A stretch of 64,000 nt of DNA from CAZBUH01 sp964495095. Its GTDB lineage: Bacteria > Bacillota > Clostridia > Oscillospirales > Oscillospiraceae. Numbering within the stretch: the stretch's first letter is position 1; each line of letters begins with the position of its first letter. Positions 1 through 8,045 of the stretch are shown here, piece by piece. The stretch covers positions 1-64,000 of the forward strand of contig CAZBUH010000001.1 of assembly GCA_964495095.1 (NCBI GenBank), written 5' to 3'. Below the pieces are notes generated by a model. It was not told the origin of the DNA and ran no database searches. It worked only from the letters and a program-made list of their open reading frames with translations. The position numbers and the translations under genes were made by a program.

Positions 1-2
1 AC

Positions 3-728
3 GCGGTCCGTATGCTGCACCACAAGAACGTCCCCGGCATTGAGATGGGCACCTTTGACGCCGGCTCCTTCAACTGGGGCATCCCCGGCGGCGTTTTCCA
101 CAACTCTCCTTCAATGCTCTGCACTCTCGGTACTCTGTATCAGGAGAAGGACATTAAGCCTGAGTTTGAGATATTTGACTTCGGCGCACTCCGCGCTGTG
201 GGCATCTATTGGAAGAAGGGCTTTGTAAAGGCTCCTCTGCATTTCCAGTTCTGCCTGGGCGTTGTGGGCGGCATGGATGCCACTCCTAAGTCCCTCCAGC
301 TTCTCCTCAACGAGATGCACGATTTGCAGGCTGCAGGTCAGCTTCCGCAGGAGTGCACATGGTCTGCTTTCGGTATCGGTAAGGGCCATCTTCCTGTTAT
401 GTTCGATGCTCTGGCTAACGAGGGCAGCATCCGTGTAGGCATGGAGGACAATGTCGTTTATGGCCGTAAGCCTGACGGCACAAAGATTATGGCTACCAAT
501 CTTATGCTGGTGCAGCGTGCTGCCAGAGCTATTGAGGCTTATGGCAACGAGATTGCCACTCCCGCTGAGGCCCGTGAGATCCTTGGCCTGAAGCCCTTGG
601 ATCACGAGGCTGTCTGCGCGGCTCTTGACGCTGTTAAGATCGAGGATCTTGAGGCTGCCAAGCAGGCTGTTGCTGACGAGTTCGGCGGACCTTATTTCGC
701 GGCTGCCGGCATGGGCGCAAAGAAATAA
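3..728 (+). CDS. BKACE-family 3-keto-acid cleavage enzyme, 5' truncated by the window edge
   Basis: The frame is open from the first bases of the window, so only the last 240 or so residues of a roughly 275-300 residue protein are present. The sequence matches the beta-keto acid cleavage enzyme (BKACE) family, whose founding member Kce cleaves 3-keto-5-aminohexanoate with acetyl-CoA in lysine fermentation. Visible family motifs are TFDAGSFNWG, GGVFHNSP, FCLGVVGGMDATP, a WSAFGIGKGHLP segment, the VGMEDN motif and the C-terminal IATPAEAREILGL. The metal-binding His residues usually lie in the missing N-terminus. The family is multispecific, so lysine fermentation is likely for a gut clostridium but not proven without kamA, kamDE, kdd or kal neighbours. 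A strong terminator follows directly, so this is the last gene of its operon. Confidence 0.85.
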   Translation, partial: AVRMLHHKNVPGIEMGTFDAGSFNWGIPGGVFHNSPSMLCTLGTLYQEKDIKPEFEIFDFGALRAVGIYWKKGFVKAPLHFQFCLGVVGGMDATPKSLQLLLNEMHDLQAAGQLPQECTWSAFGIGKGHLPVMFDALANEGSIRVGMEDNVVYGRKPDGTKIMATNLMLVQRAARAIEAYGNEIATPAEAREILGLKPLDHEAVCAALDAVKIEDLEAAKQAVADEFGGPYFAAAGMGAKK

Positions 729-747
729 GATTATTACTACCGCAATG

Positions 748-783
748 GAAAGTCCCCCTGATTGAGTCAGGGGGACTTTTTTG
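748..783 (+). terminator. Rho-independent terminator after the BKACE gene
   Basis: A near-perfect GC-rich inverted repeat (arms AAGTCCCCCTGA and TCAGGGGGACTT, five-base loop) is followed by a run of T. It starts about 20 bases past the stop codon. Confidence 0.92.
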
Positions 784-1016
784 CTGCATATGTGCTTCTA
801 TATATTGGAAAAAATTTGCGCAAAAAACAGGACGGATTGCAGAAGTGAAGACGGCCTACGATAATAGGACAGGAAACCGCAGCAATAGCTATGTATCCGC
901 AGACAGAGGGTACACAATTTTGCTGAACTGCCGCCGCCATAGGAAACGCTCCGCGAAACCCGGGCGACAAATGTTCCTGTTGAGACGGCGGAACACCGCG
1001 TCCCAGAGCCTGAGGC

Positions 1017-1292
1017 CGTCTGCCCTGAGTCCTGGCAGCTTTGCCTCCCCGGAGACGCTTGCCCACATCACGGCCCAGAAGCCTGTTATGTACGCTCCGC
1101 TGTACCGGCAAGGACAGGAACGAACCGGGCCGGGGTGACGAGCTCCACGGCAGACGAAGTTCAATTGGTTGCCGCGGGTGTCGGAGAATCATCTGCGGCC
1201 CATCTATGACCAGCTTCAGCGTGAAGCCCTCCACGCGGATGAGATGTGCAGGTGCTGAAGGCGGAAGGACAGACAGCAATAAGCAAATGCTA
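1017..1292 (+). pseudogene. Decayed IS66-family transposase (TnpC) fragment
   Basis: Reading the second frame (codons at 1160, 1163 and so on) gives SPGSFASPETLAHI, then PVMYAPLYRQGQE, a TGA at 1136-1138, then APRQTKFNW and SENHLRPIYDQLQREALHADE. After a frameshift near 1247-1250 the next frame reads VQVLKAEGQTAISKCYM. In order and spacing this follows the IS66 TnpC core: ASPsLlAH, plYRQE, lSRQTmaNW, yLrPiyd.l...ll, lHaDETpvqVL, sKsYMWly. It is a transposase broken by at least one in-frame stop and one frameshift, with no recognisable ends, TnpA or TnpB. The 5' part (845-1016) and the stretch 1300-1525 hold no recognisable gene; the latter contains a short ATTATTTC direct repeat near 1490-1510. 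Confidence 0.75.
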
Positions 1293-1525
1293 TATGCGGA
1301 TGTAACGAGGAAACCGGTGTAGCCTTAGGCCAAATAGTTTTTCTCAAACCCAGTCGCATTATACAGCATAGCTCAGAACTCCACTATATGGTTTAGCAAT
1401 TCCTTCGCTGCGGTGAAAAATTGTCTTATGAGCGGCAGTCATTTTACAGGTGCGATTGATTTACTGTTTACGAGCAAAGAATTGCTCTCATTATTTCATT
1501 ATTTCATTTATTGCTGCAAGGCAGC

Positions 1526-3070
1526 TCAGTCCTCACGGTAATGGGCGCCGACGCTTTCTTTTCTGGCAAGAGCCGCTTCAAGTATGGCTTTCGCTATAGT
1601 GGAGATATTCAGGGTCTCCAGATATTCTCTGGACTCGGTAAACTCGCTTTCCATATTATCCAGAATCGCGCTTATTTCTTTTAACGCGTTTTCCATGTTC
1701 TCCTTTTTGCGCAGAACGCTGCAATTGTCGTTCATAAGCTGCTGAATATGTGCGCGGAGGGCGTTATAATCGGTTGGCTTTGACGGCCTGGAGGGGAAGT
1801 CCGGTACGGGCACCGTAAATCCGCTGGAGGTATGGAGGGATAATTCGCGGCTGATATTTTTCGCGGCACGCCTACCGAAAACCAGGCACTCGAGCATCGA
1901 GTTGGACGCCAGCCTGTTTGCTCCGTGCACTCCGGTGTACGCGGCCTCTCCGCAGGCGTAAAGGCCGGGCACGTTGGTCTGGCCGTTAAGGTCTGTTTCG
2001 ATGCCTCCGATAAGGTAGTGCTGGACAGGGCAGACAGGTATCCAGTCCCTGGAAATATCTATCCCGCGATTCATGCACTCGTTGTAAATGGTGGGGAAGC
2101 GGTTTTGGAGAAACTCCGCCGATTTTGAAGTGATGTCCACAAAAACATGGTCCTCACCGGTTCGGGCAAGCTCCCTAACGATGGCGCGGGCCACAATATC
2201 ACGGGGCGCCAGCTCGTTCAGCTCGTGCTTTCCGTACATGAAACGCTCGCCGGCGCTGTTTTTAAGAAGCCCGCCCTCGCCACGGACGGCCTCGGAGATA
2301 AGAAACGCCCTGTCCTCCGGCTCCGGGCTCCAAAGTCCCGTGGGGTGGAACTGAATGAATTCAATATTTTTAAGCTTCGCCCCGGCGCGCATAGCTGCGG
2401 CGATGCCGTCCCCGGTGGCGATAGTGGGATTGGTGCTGCTTTTATACACCTGACCGATGCCGCCTGTGGCGATGACCACGTTCCTGGTCACCAGCAGACG
2501 GTATTTCTGGTCGTAATTCCGCACCATAACCCCTGCCACCCGGCCGGAATTATCCGTTATGATGTCGGAGAAAAATGTGCGGCTGCTGAAGGTCACATTT
2601 TCACGCTCGGCCACTATATAGGAGAGGGCTTTTACGGCCTCGCGCCCGGTTGCGTCGCCTCCGGCGTGGACTATCCTGTTTTTGCGGTGGCCGCCCTCGC
2701 GGGTTATTTGCAGGTCGCCGTATTCGTTCAGATCAAAAGGAACGTTCATGGAGATAAGCTCTTTTACATCTTTTGGTCCCTCGTCAACAAGCACCTTGAC
2801 GGCCGCCTCGTTGCACAGCCCGGCTCCGGCGATAAGGGTGTCCTGAAAATGGAGCTCCGGGTCGTCGTCCGTGGAGATGGCCGCAGCAATACCGCCCTGG
2901 GCCAGCCAGGTGTTGGAGATGGAAAGGTTTTCTTTTGTCAGGATACAGCAGGAGTAGTTTTCGTCCACATTGAGAGCGGTGTACAGCCCGGCAAGTCCGG
3001 CGCCGACAATAACTACGTCGTAATACTGGACCTCTGAAATTTTTATGGAACTATCTGTCGCGTAACGCAT
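1526..3070 (-). CDS. nadB: L-aspartate oxidase
   Basis: A 514-residue flavoprotein of normal family length. It oxidises L-aspartate to iminoaspartate, the first step of de novo NAD synthesis; anaerobes use fumarate as acceptor. The N-terminus carries the dinucleotide-binding motif VIVGAGLAGLY (about residues 20-30). Family blocks follow: TWLAQGGIAAA, EGGHRKNRIVHAGGDATG (substrate/flavin region), IEFIQFHPTGL, EAVRGEGG and ELAPRDIVARAI. The C-terminal helical domain is present. The ATG is preceded by AGAGGT at a suitable distance and by a good sigma-A promoter. NadB normally acts with NadA and is often encoded with nadA and nadC; neither is adjacent here, so it is either an isolated locus or split by the IS66-associated rearrangement just downstream. 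Confidence 0.95.
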   Translation of the reverse strand: MRYATDSSIKISEVQYYDVVIVGAGLAGLYTALNVDENYSCCILTKENLSISNTWLAQGGIAAAISTDDDPELHFQDTLIAGAGLCNEAAVKVLVDEGPKDVKELISMNVPFDLNEYGDLQITREGGHRKNRIVHAGGDATGREAVKALSYIVAERENVTFSSRTFFSDIITDNSGRVAGVMVRNYDQKYRLLVTRNVVIATGGIGQVYKSSTNPTIATGDGIAAAMRAGAKLKNIEFIQFHPTGLWSPEPEDRAFLISEAVRGEGGLLKNSAGERFMYGKHELNELAPRDIVARAIVRELARTGEDHVFVDITSKSAEFLQNRFPTIYNECMNRGIDISRDWIPVCPVQHYLIGGIETDLNGQTNVPGLYACGEAAYTGVHGANRLASNSMLECLVFGRRAAKNISRELSLHTSSGFTVPVPDFPSRPSKPTDYNALRAHIQQLMNDNCSVLRKKENMENALKEISAILDNMESEFTESREYLETLNISTIAKAILEAALARKESVGAHYRED

Positions 3071-3109
3071 AAGCTTACCTCTATTTCCGGCAACATGTAT
3101 TTAACAGTT

Positions 3110-3137
3110 ATTTTACCACATGGCGTCTATTTTGCAA
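3110..3137 (-). promoter_or_regulatory. Sigma-A promoter of nadB
   Basis: On the minus strand, TTGCAA and TAAAAT are separated by 16 bases. The inferred transcription start is about 33 bases before the nadB ATG. Confidence 0.65.
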
Positions 3138-3155
3138 GTAAAATTATCTTTGATT

Positions 3156-3764
3156 TCATATTCCGAACTTGAACACAATGCCTATGACTGCCGAGGCCGC
3201 GAGAAAGAAAATGGGGTGTATTTTAACTTTTTTCATAACGATAAACAGGATAACGGCCAGGAGAATGGCTTTTATATTAAATATATCGGTAAAAACGCCT
3301 GTCTCTTTCCATAAGTCCAGATTAATAAGGGATATCTTCATTACCTCCACGCCGGCGGCGGCGATAAGTCCTACGGAAGCGGGGCGCAGGCCATAGAAAA
3401 TGCTGTCTACAAGAGGGCTTTCGCGGAATTTCCTGAGCACCTTGGAAATGAGGATTATGACTGTCACCGAGGGCGTTACAAGCCCGATTATGGCTATGAT
3501 GCTGCCGGGTATTCCCGCCGTCGTAAAGCCCACGTAGGAGGCCATATTGCAGCCCATGGCGCCGGGGGTTGACTCGGATATAGCAATCATGTCGGCAAGC
3601 TGCGCATGGGTAAACCAGCCGGTGGCGTCAGACATGTCGTACAGAAACGGTATTGTGGCAAGGCCGCCTCCGACCGAAAAAAGGCCGGTTTTGAAAAATT
3701 CGTAAAAAAGACGCAGGTAGGTGGGGATATACCCGGCAAGCTGTGAAAAAAATTCCGTTATCAT
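3156..3764 (-). CDS. Chromate transporter, second half-size subunit (ChrA/CHR family)
   Basis: A 202-residue membrane protein of the short-chain CHR family. It shows the family blocks FKTGLFSVGGGLATIPFL near residue 25, AISESTPGAMGCNMASYVGF and the GIPGSIIAIIGLVTPSVTVI helix. About five or six hydrophobic segments are visible. Short CHR proteins are encoded as pairs whose products oppose each other in the membrane to rebuild the long ChrA exporter. Its ATG overlaps the stop of the upstream partner by four bases (ATGA), indicating coupled translation. Substrate assignment to chromate rests on family only; sulfate-like or other anion export is possible. Confidence 0.88.
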   Translation of the reverse strand: MITEFFSQLAGYIPTYLRLFYEFFKTGLFSVGGGLATIPFLYDMSDATGWFTHAQLADMIAISESTPGAMGCNMASYVGFTTAGIPGSIIAIIGLVTPSVTVIILISKVLRKFRESPLVDSIFYGLRPASVGLIAAAGVEVMKISLINLDLWKETGVFTDIFNIKAILLAVILFIVMKKVKIHPIFFLAASAVIGIVFKFGI

Positions 3765-4306
3765 TTTGCCGCCTCCCTGCGAATACGCTTTATTATATAA
3801 CCGGTAAGCCCGGCGGCCAGAACCACAAGCGCGGTGGGTATGTCAAGGAAAACGGCGATTATAAAAACTATGCCGAAGATTATCATCCCTGTTTTGTCCT
3901 TAACAGCGCTCTTCCAGAGCTTTATAACCGAATTGAGTATAAGAACGCATACGCAGACCCGGACTCCGGCGAAAGCGTTTTTGACCACGTCAAGCTCTGC
4001 GAAATTCTGCACGAATGCAGCAATTATCGTAATTATCACCATGGCCGGAAAGCATATCCCGAGAGTGGCGAATATGCTGCCCGGTATGCCGCGCTTTTTA
4101 TACCCGATAAAGGTGGCGGTGTTGACGGCAATGACTCCCGGCGTACACTGGCCTATGGCAAAATAGTCTGTAAGCTCCTCGTCGGTAGTCCAGCCCTTTT
4201 TTTCCACAAGCTCCCGCTGAAGTATAGGGAGCATGGCGTAGCCGCCGCCGAAGGTCATGGTGCCTATTTTGGCGAAAGTAATGAACATTGTTAAGAGTTC
4301 CTTCAT
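3761..4306 (-). CDS. Chromate transporter, first half-size subunit (ChrA/CHR family)
   Basis: A 181-residue short-chain CHR protein. It has the diagnostic FAKIGTMTFGGGYAMLPILQ near the N-terminus, then DYFAIGQCTPGVIAVNTATFIGY and GIPGSIFATLGICFPAMV, which match the first repeat of long ChrA proteins. Five or six membrane segments are visible. It is the first gene of a two-gene operon with the second CHR protein, which it overlaps by four bases, and it is served by a strong promoter at 4337-4365. The pair is the usual split form of this exporter in Clostridia. Confidence 0.88.
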   Translation of the reverse strand: MKELLTMFITFAKIGTMTFGGGYAMLPILQRELVEKKGWTTDEELTDYFAIGQCTPGVIAVNTATFIGYKKRGIPGSIFATLGICFPAMVIITIIAAFVQNFAELDVVKNAFAGVRVCVCVLILNSVIKLWKSAVKDKTGMIIFGIVFIIAVFLDIPTALVVLAAGLTGYIIKRIRREAAK

Positions 4307-4336
4307 ACTTATCAGCCTTTCCTGATATTCTCAATT

Positions 4337-4365
4337 ATTGTAGCAGAATAAGCATACATTTTCAA
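4337..4365 (-). promoter_or_regulatory. Sigma-A promoter of the chromate transporter pair
   Basis: On the minus strand, TTGAAA and TACAAT are separated by exactly 17 bases. It lies in the divergent region shared with uppP. Confidence 0.72.
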
Positions 4366-4432
4366 TATGGAGAAATTCTTCTGAGAAGTTTACATAATTT
4401 ACATAAAATTACTGGATATTTTTTCGGATATA

Positions 4433-4441
4433 TGTTATGAT
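4433..4441 (+). promoter_or_regulatory. Extended -10 promoter of uppP
   Basis: TGTTATGAT fits an extended -10 element (TGn then TATGAT at 4436-4441). The -35 region (TGGATA) is poor. It lies 33 bases ahead of the uppP ATG. Confidence 0.45.
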
Positions 4442-4474
4442 GTATTCATATATAGAAACATAGGGGGCGGAGCA

Positions 4475-5311
4475 ATGACATACCTAATGTCTATTTTTCT
4501 TGGATTTGTACAGGGAGTGGCGGAATTCCTGCCGATTTCCAGCTCAGGGCATCTTTCCATTCTGCAAAACCTTATGCACTTGCAATATTCCGAGGAGGAT
4601 AACCTGTTTTTTGACGTACTCCTGCATCTTGGTACGCTGATTTCCGTGTGTTTTGTATACCGCAAGGAACTTCAGGCTATGATAGTTGACACGGTGGGAG
4701 CTATCAGGGGCGTCGGCGGAAAGACCGGCGACGGAGCCAGGTTTACGCCGTCCGTACGCACCGTGGTAATGATAGTCATAGCCACTCTGCCGCTTATAGT
4801 GATCCTGCCGTTTAACGGGCTTTTGGATAAATTGTATTCCAATACGCTTTTCATAGGCTTTGCGCTTATAATTACAGGAGGAATACTGTTTACGTCAGAT
4901 AAGCTCCAGGCCGGAAGGAAAAACGCCAAGAGCATGACAGTTATGGATGCGGTGCTGATAGGCATAGCCCAGGCTATCGCCGTGATACCCGGCGTCTCCC
5001 GCTCCGGCTCAACAATTTCTGTCGGTGTCGCCCAGGGGCTTGACAGGAATTTTGCCGTAAAATTCTCCTTCCTTGTCTCCATACCCGCCGTATTGGGGGC
5101 AAACATAATAAGCCTTATAAAGGCTATCTCCAGAGGAATAAATTCAGCGCTTATCCCTATGTACTTAGTGGGCATGCTGGTTGCCATGGTGTCGGGCTAT
5201 TTCGCCATACGCCTTATAAAGCTGCTTATGGAAAAGGGCAAATTCGGCAAATTCGCATATTACTGCTGGGCCGTGGGCGCAGTCGTAATGATAGTTTCAT
5301 TTATTGTATAG
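4475..5311 (+). CDS. uppP: Undecaprenyl-diphosphatase
   Basis: A 278-residue polytopic membrane phosphatase of the BacA/UppP family. It recycles undecaprenyl pyrophosphate to the monophosphate lipid carrier for peptidoglycan and wall polymers and confers bacitracin tolerance. Both hallmark motifs are intact: EFLPISSSGHL at residues 17-27, with the catalytic Glu and His region, and PGVSRSGSTIS near residue 172. About eight hydrophobic segments are visible and the length matches the family. A purine-rich AGGGGGCGG precedes the ATG. The next gene, ftsK, starts 19 bases after the stop, so the two are probably cotranscribed. Confidence 0.95.
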   Translation: MTYLMSIFLGFVQGVAEFLPISSSGHLSILQNLMHLQYSEEDNLFFDVLLHLGTLISVCFVYRKELQAMIVDTVGAIRGVGGKTGDGARFTPSVRTVVMIVIATLPLIVILPFNGLLDKLYSNTLFIGFALIITGGILFTSDKLQAGRKNAKSMTVMDAVLIGIAQAIAVIPGVSRSGSTISVGVAQGLDRNFAVKFSFLVSIPAVLGANIISLIKAISRGINSALIPMYLVGMLVAMVSGYFAIRLIKLLMEKGKFGKFAYYCWAVGAVVMIVSFIV

Positions 5312-5330
5312 TCTGAGGTGACTTTATTCA

Positions 5331-7976
5331 ATGGCTCAAGCTAATGCTAAAAAGAGTACCGCGAAAAAAAATACAAAGACCTCCCAGGCCACGGAAAAAA
5401 CGCAAAAAACTCCCAGACGCCGTGAGATAGGTGCCTTTGTATGTCTGGTGCTCGGTATTCTCTCATTTATAGGGTACGTGCCCCTTGACGCGGTATTTAT
5501 AAAATATTTCTGCGGCTCAATAAAGGGCATAATCGGCTGGGGTTTTTACCTTCTGCCGCCGATGCTTCTTTTGTGCTCCTACATACTGTTCTTCCACAGA
5601 GGAAGGCCGGTGCGCTTCAGGGTGTTTTCCGCCCTCATAACCACGGTGTTTTTAGGGGCGCTTCTCCATATTTTTATATGCAAAGTTGATTACACTCTGT
5701 CCGGCGCCATGTTCAAGGAACTGGCCCGGGACTCCTTTTGGCATATCTTCAAATCGGGGGAGAGCGGACTTATCTGCGGCGGAGTGGTAAGCGGAGTCCT
5801 AGCCGTGGTGTTTCAGAAGCTCTTCAGTACGGTGGGCGCTGTAATACTGCTTATTCTGGGACTTGCCTTCTTCGCCTTTTCCGCATGCAATCTGACCCTT
5901 GTGTATGTCATAGATAAGTTTAAAAACCGCCGCCGCCTTGAATACGAGCCGGAGCCGGAGCCGGAAAAGCGTAAAAAATACCGCCCGGAGCCGTCGGACG
6001 AGCATATTTCAGTGCGCCGGAACAATTCGCGCCCGGAGATTGATATACCTATAGACGACCCCATAATGCCGGAGCCGGAGAGGAAGAAAGGCTCGTTTTT
6101 CAATAAAAAAGCGGGCGTAAAGCGGCCGGACCAGCTTTTTGAAAACAAGAAGGAAAAGGCGGGGACGGAAGAAACTGAAAAAGCTCCTGTGGAATTCGAC
6201 GTTATATATAAAGAGGACTCCTCTGAGGCTTCTGCCGCTGCTTCGGAGCCACTTACCCAACCGGAGCCCGAGACTTCCGGAGCGGACGATATAGACATCC
6301 CGTTCTTTGGCAGAAACGGCGAAAAACGGGTTATGCCTGCAAATCAGGGGCCCGCAAGAGCGGAAACCGAGCCGAAGCTTACTAAGGCCGGCATTGCAAA
6401 GGAACAGGCGGAGATAGCAAGGCAGGCCGAGCAGGGGATGGCTGCGGATGAGAGCGATTACCAGTTCCCGCCGCTGAGCCTTTTAAACTGCGCCGCACCG
6501 GGAAATCTGGTGGACAGCGGCGCAGAGCAGCGTGAGACAAGGGAACGGCTTGAGACGGCCATAAGAAGCTTTGGGATCAATGTAGAGGTCAGCAATATAG
6601 TTCACGGCCCGTCAGTCACCAGATATGAAATTGAGCTTGAGGCAGGCGTAAAGCTCAACAAGCTCACGAACCTTGCCGACGATATCGCCCTTTCCCTTGG
6701 GGCCAGCGGAGTGAGAATAGCGCCTATACCGAATAAAATATCAACCGTGGGCATAGAGGTGCCCAACCGGCATGTGAGCACGGTGTACCTGCGGGATATA
6801 ATTGATTCCGATGAGTTTAAAAACGCAAAATCGAAGCTCACCTTCGCCATAGGCAAGAATATAAGCGGCGAGGCCGTGGTGGGGAACATTTCAAAGCTTC
6901 CCCATATGCTGGTGGCCGGTACAACCGGCTCCGGCAAATCCGTATGTCTCAACTCGCTTATTCTGAGCATACTCTACAAGGCAAAGCCGGATGAAGTGAA
7001 ATTCATCATGGTAGACCCCAAGATGGTTGAATTTAAAATCTACAACGGTATACCGCATCTGCTTATCCCTGTCGTTACAGAGGCTAAGAAGGCCGCCGGT
7101 GCGCTGCAGTGGGCCGTTACGGAGATGATGAAGCGCTACAGGCTGTTTTCCGAGACAAACGCCAGGGATTTGGCCGGATACAATGCCGCTTGCAGGGCCA
7201 GCGAGGACGAGAATATGACGCCGCTTCCGCAGATAGTGGTAGTTATAGATGAGCTGGCGGACCTTATGATGGTAGCGGCCAAAGAGGTCGAGGAGTCCAT
7301 ATGCCGTGTGGCCCAAATGGGACGGGCTGCCGGCGTACACCTTGTAATTGCTACCCAAAGCCCACGGGCCGACGTTATCACGGGGCTTATGAAGGCCAAT
7401 ATCCCGTCCAGAATAGCCCTTAAGGTTTCCTCCGGACTTGAATCCAGGATTATACTTGATAGCGGCGGCAACGCTGAAGCCCTTATGGGCAACGGCGATA
7501 TGCTGTACGCGCCCATAGGCACCAGCAAGCCTGTAAGAATACAGGGCACCTGGGTCAGCGACGAGGAACGTGAGGCAATTGTGGAGTTCTTGAAAAACTC
7601 CGGTACTGCCGAATACGCCGAGGACGTTATTGACCAGATAGAAAAAGCCGCGGCGGGAAAGGACGCCCAGAAATCCGAGCCGGAGCAGGCTGACAGCAGC
7701 GACTATGACGAGCTTCTGCCGCAGGCGGTGGATGTTGTTTTGGAAATGGGACAGGCCTCCGTATCGATGCTCCAGCGGAAGCTTAAGCTTGGATACTCAC
7801 GGGCCGCCAGAATCGTCGATCAGATGGAGGAAATAGGCGTTGTAGGCCCATTTGAGGGCGCAAAGCCGAGGCCCCTGCTCATAACCCGCCAGCAGTGGCA
7901 GGAGATGCAGTTTATTAACGGCACGGCGCCTGTGGAACAGATAAACGGCGACGCGCCGTATACAGAAGAACTTTGA
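5331..7976 (+). CDS. DNA translocase FtsK/SpoIIIE
   Basis: An 881-residue membrane-anchored DNA pump that clears chromosomes from the division or sporulation septum. The order is: a Lys-rich N-terminal tail (1-30); about four or five membrane helices (about 32-195); a charged, Glu/Pro-rich linker (about 200-400); the alpha/beta RecA-like motor with Walker A GTTGSGKS at 530-537 and Walker B VVVIDELADLM near 636; QSPRADVITGLMKANIPSR; and the C-terminal gamma winged helix (LPQAVDVVLEMGQASVSMLQ onward), which reads KOPS-type guide sequences. SpoIIIE and FtsK cannot be separated from sequence alone; a sporulating clostridium may use one protein for both jobs. Its recombinase partner class is also in the window (28679-29683). 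A terminator follows directly. Confidence 0.93.
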   Translation: MAQANAKKSTAKKNTKTSQATEKTQKTPRRREIGAFVCLVLGILSFIGYVPLDAVFIKYFCGSIKGIIGWGFYLLPPMLLLCSYILFFHRGRPVRFRVFSALITTVFLGALLHIFICKVDYTLSGAMFKELARDSFWHIFKSGESGLICGGVVSGVLAVVFQKLFSTVGAVILLILGLAFFAFSACNLTLVYVIDKFKNRRRLEYEPEPEPEKRKKYRPEPSDEHISVRRNNSRPEIDIPIDDPIMPEPERKKGSFFNKKAGVKRPDQLFENKKEKAGTEETEKAPVEFDVIYKEDSSEASAAASEPLTQPEPETSGADDIDIPFFGRNGEKRVMPANQGPARAETEPKLTKAGIAKEQAEIARQAEQGMAADESDYQFPPLSLLNCAAPGNLVDSGAEQRETRERLETAIRSFGINVEVSNIVHGPSVTRYEIELEAGVKLNKLTNLADDIALSLGASGVRIAPIPNKISTVGIEVPNRHVSTVYLRDIIDSDEFKNAKSKLTFAIGKNISGEAVVGNISKLPHMLVAGTTGSGKSVCLNSLILSILYKAKPDEVKFIMVDPKMVEFKIYNGIPHLLIPVVTEAKKAAGALQWAVTEMMKRYRLFSETNARDLAGYNAACRASEDENMTPLPQIVVVIDELADLMMVAAKEVEESICRVAQMGRAAGVHLVIATQSPRADVITGLMKANIPSRIALKVSSGLESRIILDSGGNAEALMGNGDMLYAPIGTSKPVRIQGTWVSDEEREAIVEFLKNSGTAEYAEDVIDQIEKAAAGKDAQKSEPEQADSSDYDELLPQAVDVVLEMGQASVSMLQRKLKLGYSRAARIVDQMEEIGVVGPFEGAKPRPLLITRQQWQEMQFINGTAPVEQINGDAPYTEEL

Positions 7977-7979
7977 TGA

Positions 7980-8022
7980 AAAAGAGCTGTTTTGCTAATA
8001 GATTTAAAACAGCTCTTTTTTA
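7980..8022 (+). terminator. Terminator between ftsK and the MATE gene
   Basis: The inverted repeat AAAGAGCTGTTTT / AAAACAGCTCTTT has a short loop and is followed by a T-rich tract. It makes any start before about 8030 for the following gene unlikely. Confidence 0.85.
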
Positions 8023-8045
8023 TGCAAAAAAGTGAGGAATACGCT

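Noticed and set aside
2147..3037. Long plus-strand open frame opposite nadB
   Set aside because: It is an antisense shadow: nadB has a promoter, Shine-Dalgarno sequence and full family similarity on the minus strand, whereas this frame has no recognisable domain or ribosome-binding site. The same applies to other long antisense frames opposite pfp (19830-20606) and valS (43951-44838).
7992..8045. Longer N-terminus for the MATE exporter
   Set aside because: It begins inside the ftsK terminator hairpin and lacks a Shine-Dalgarno sequence; the ATG at 8046 has one.
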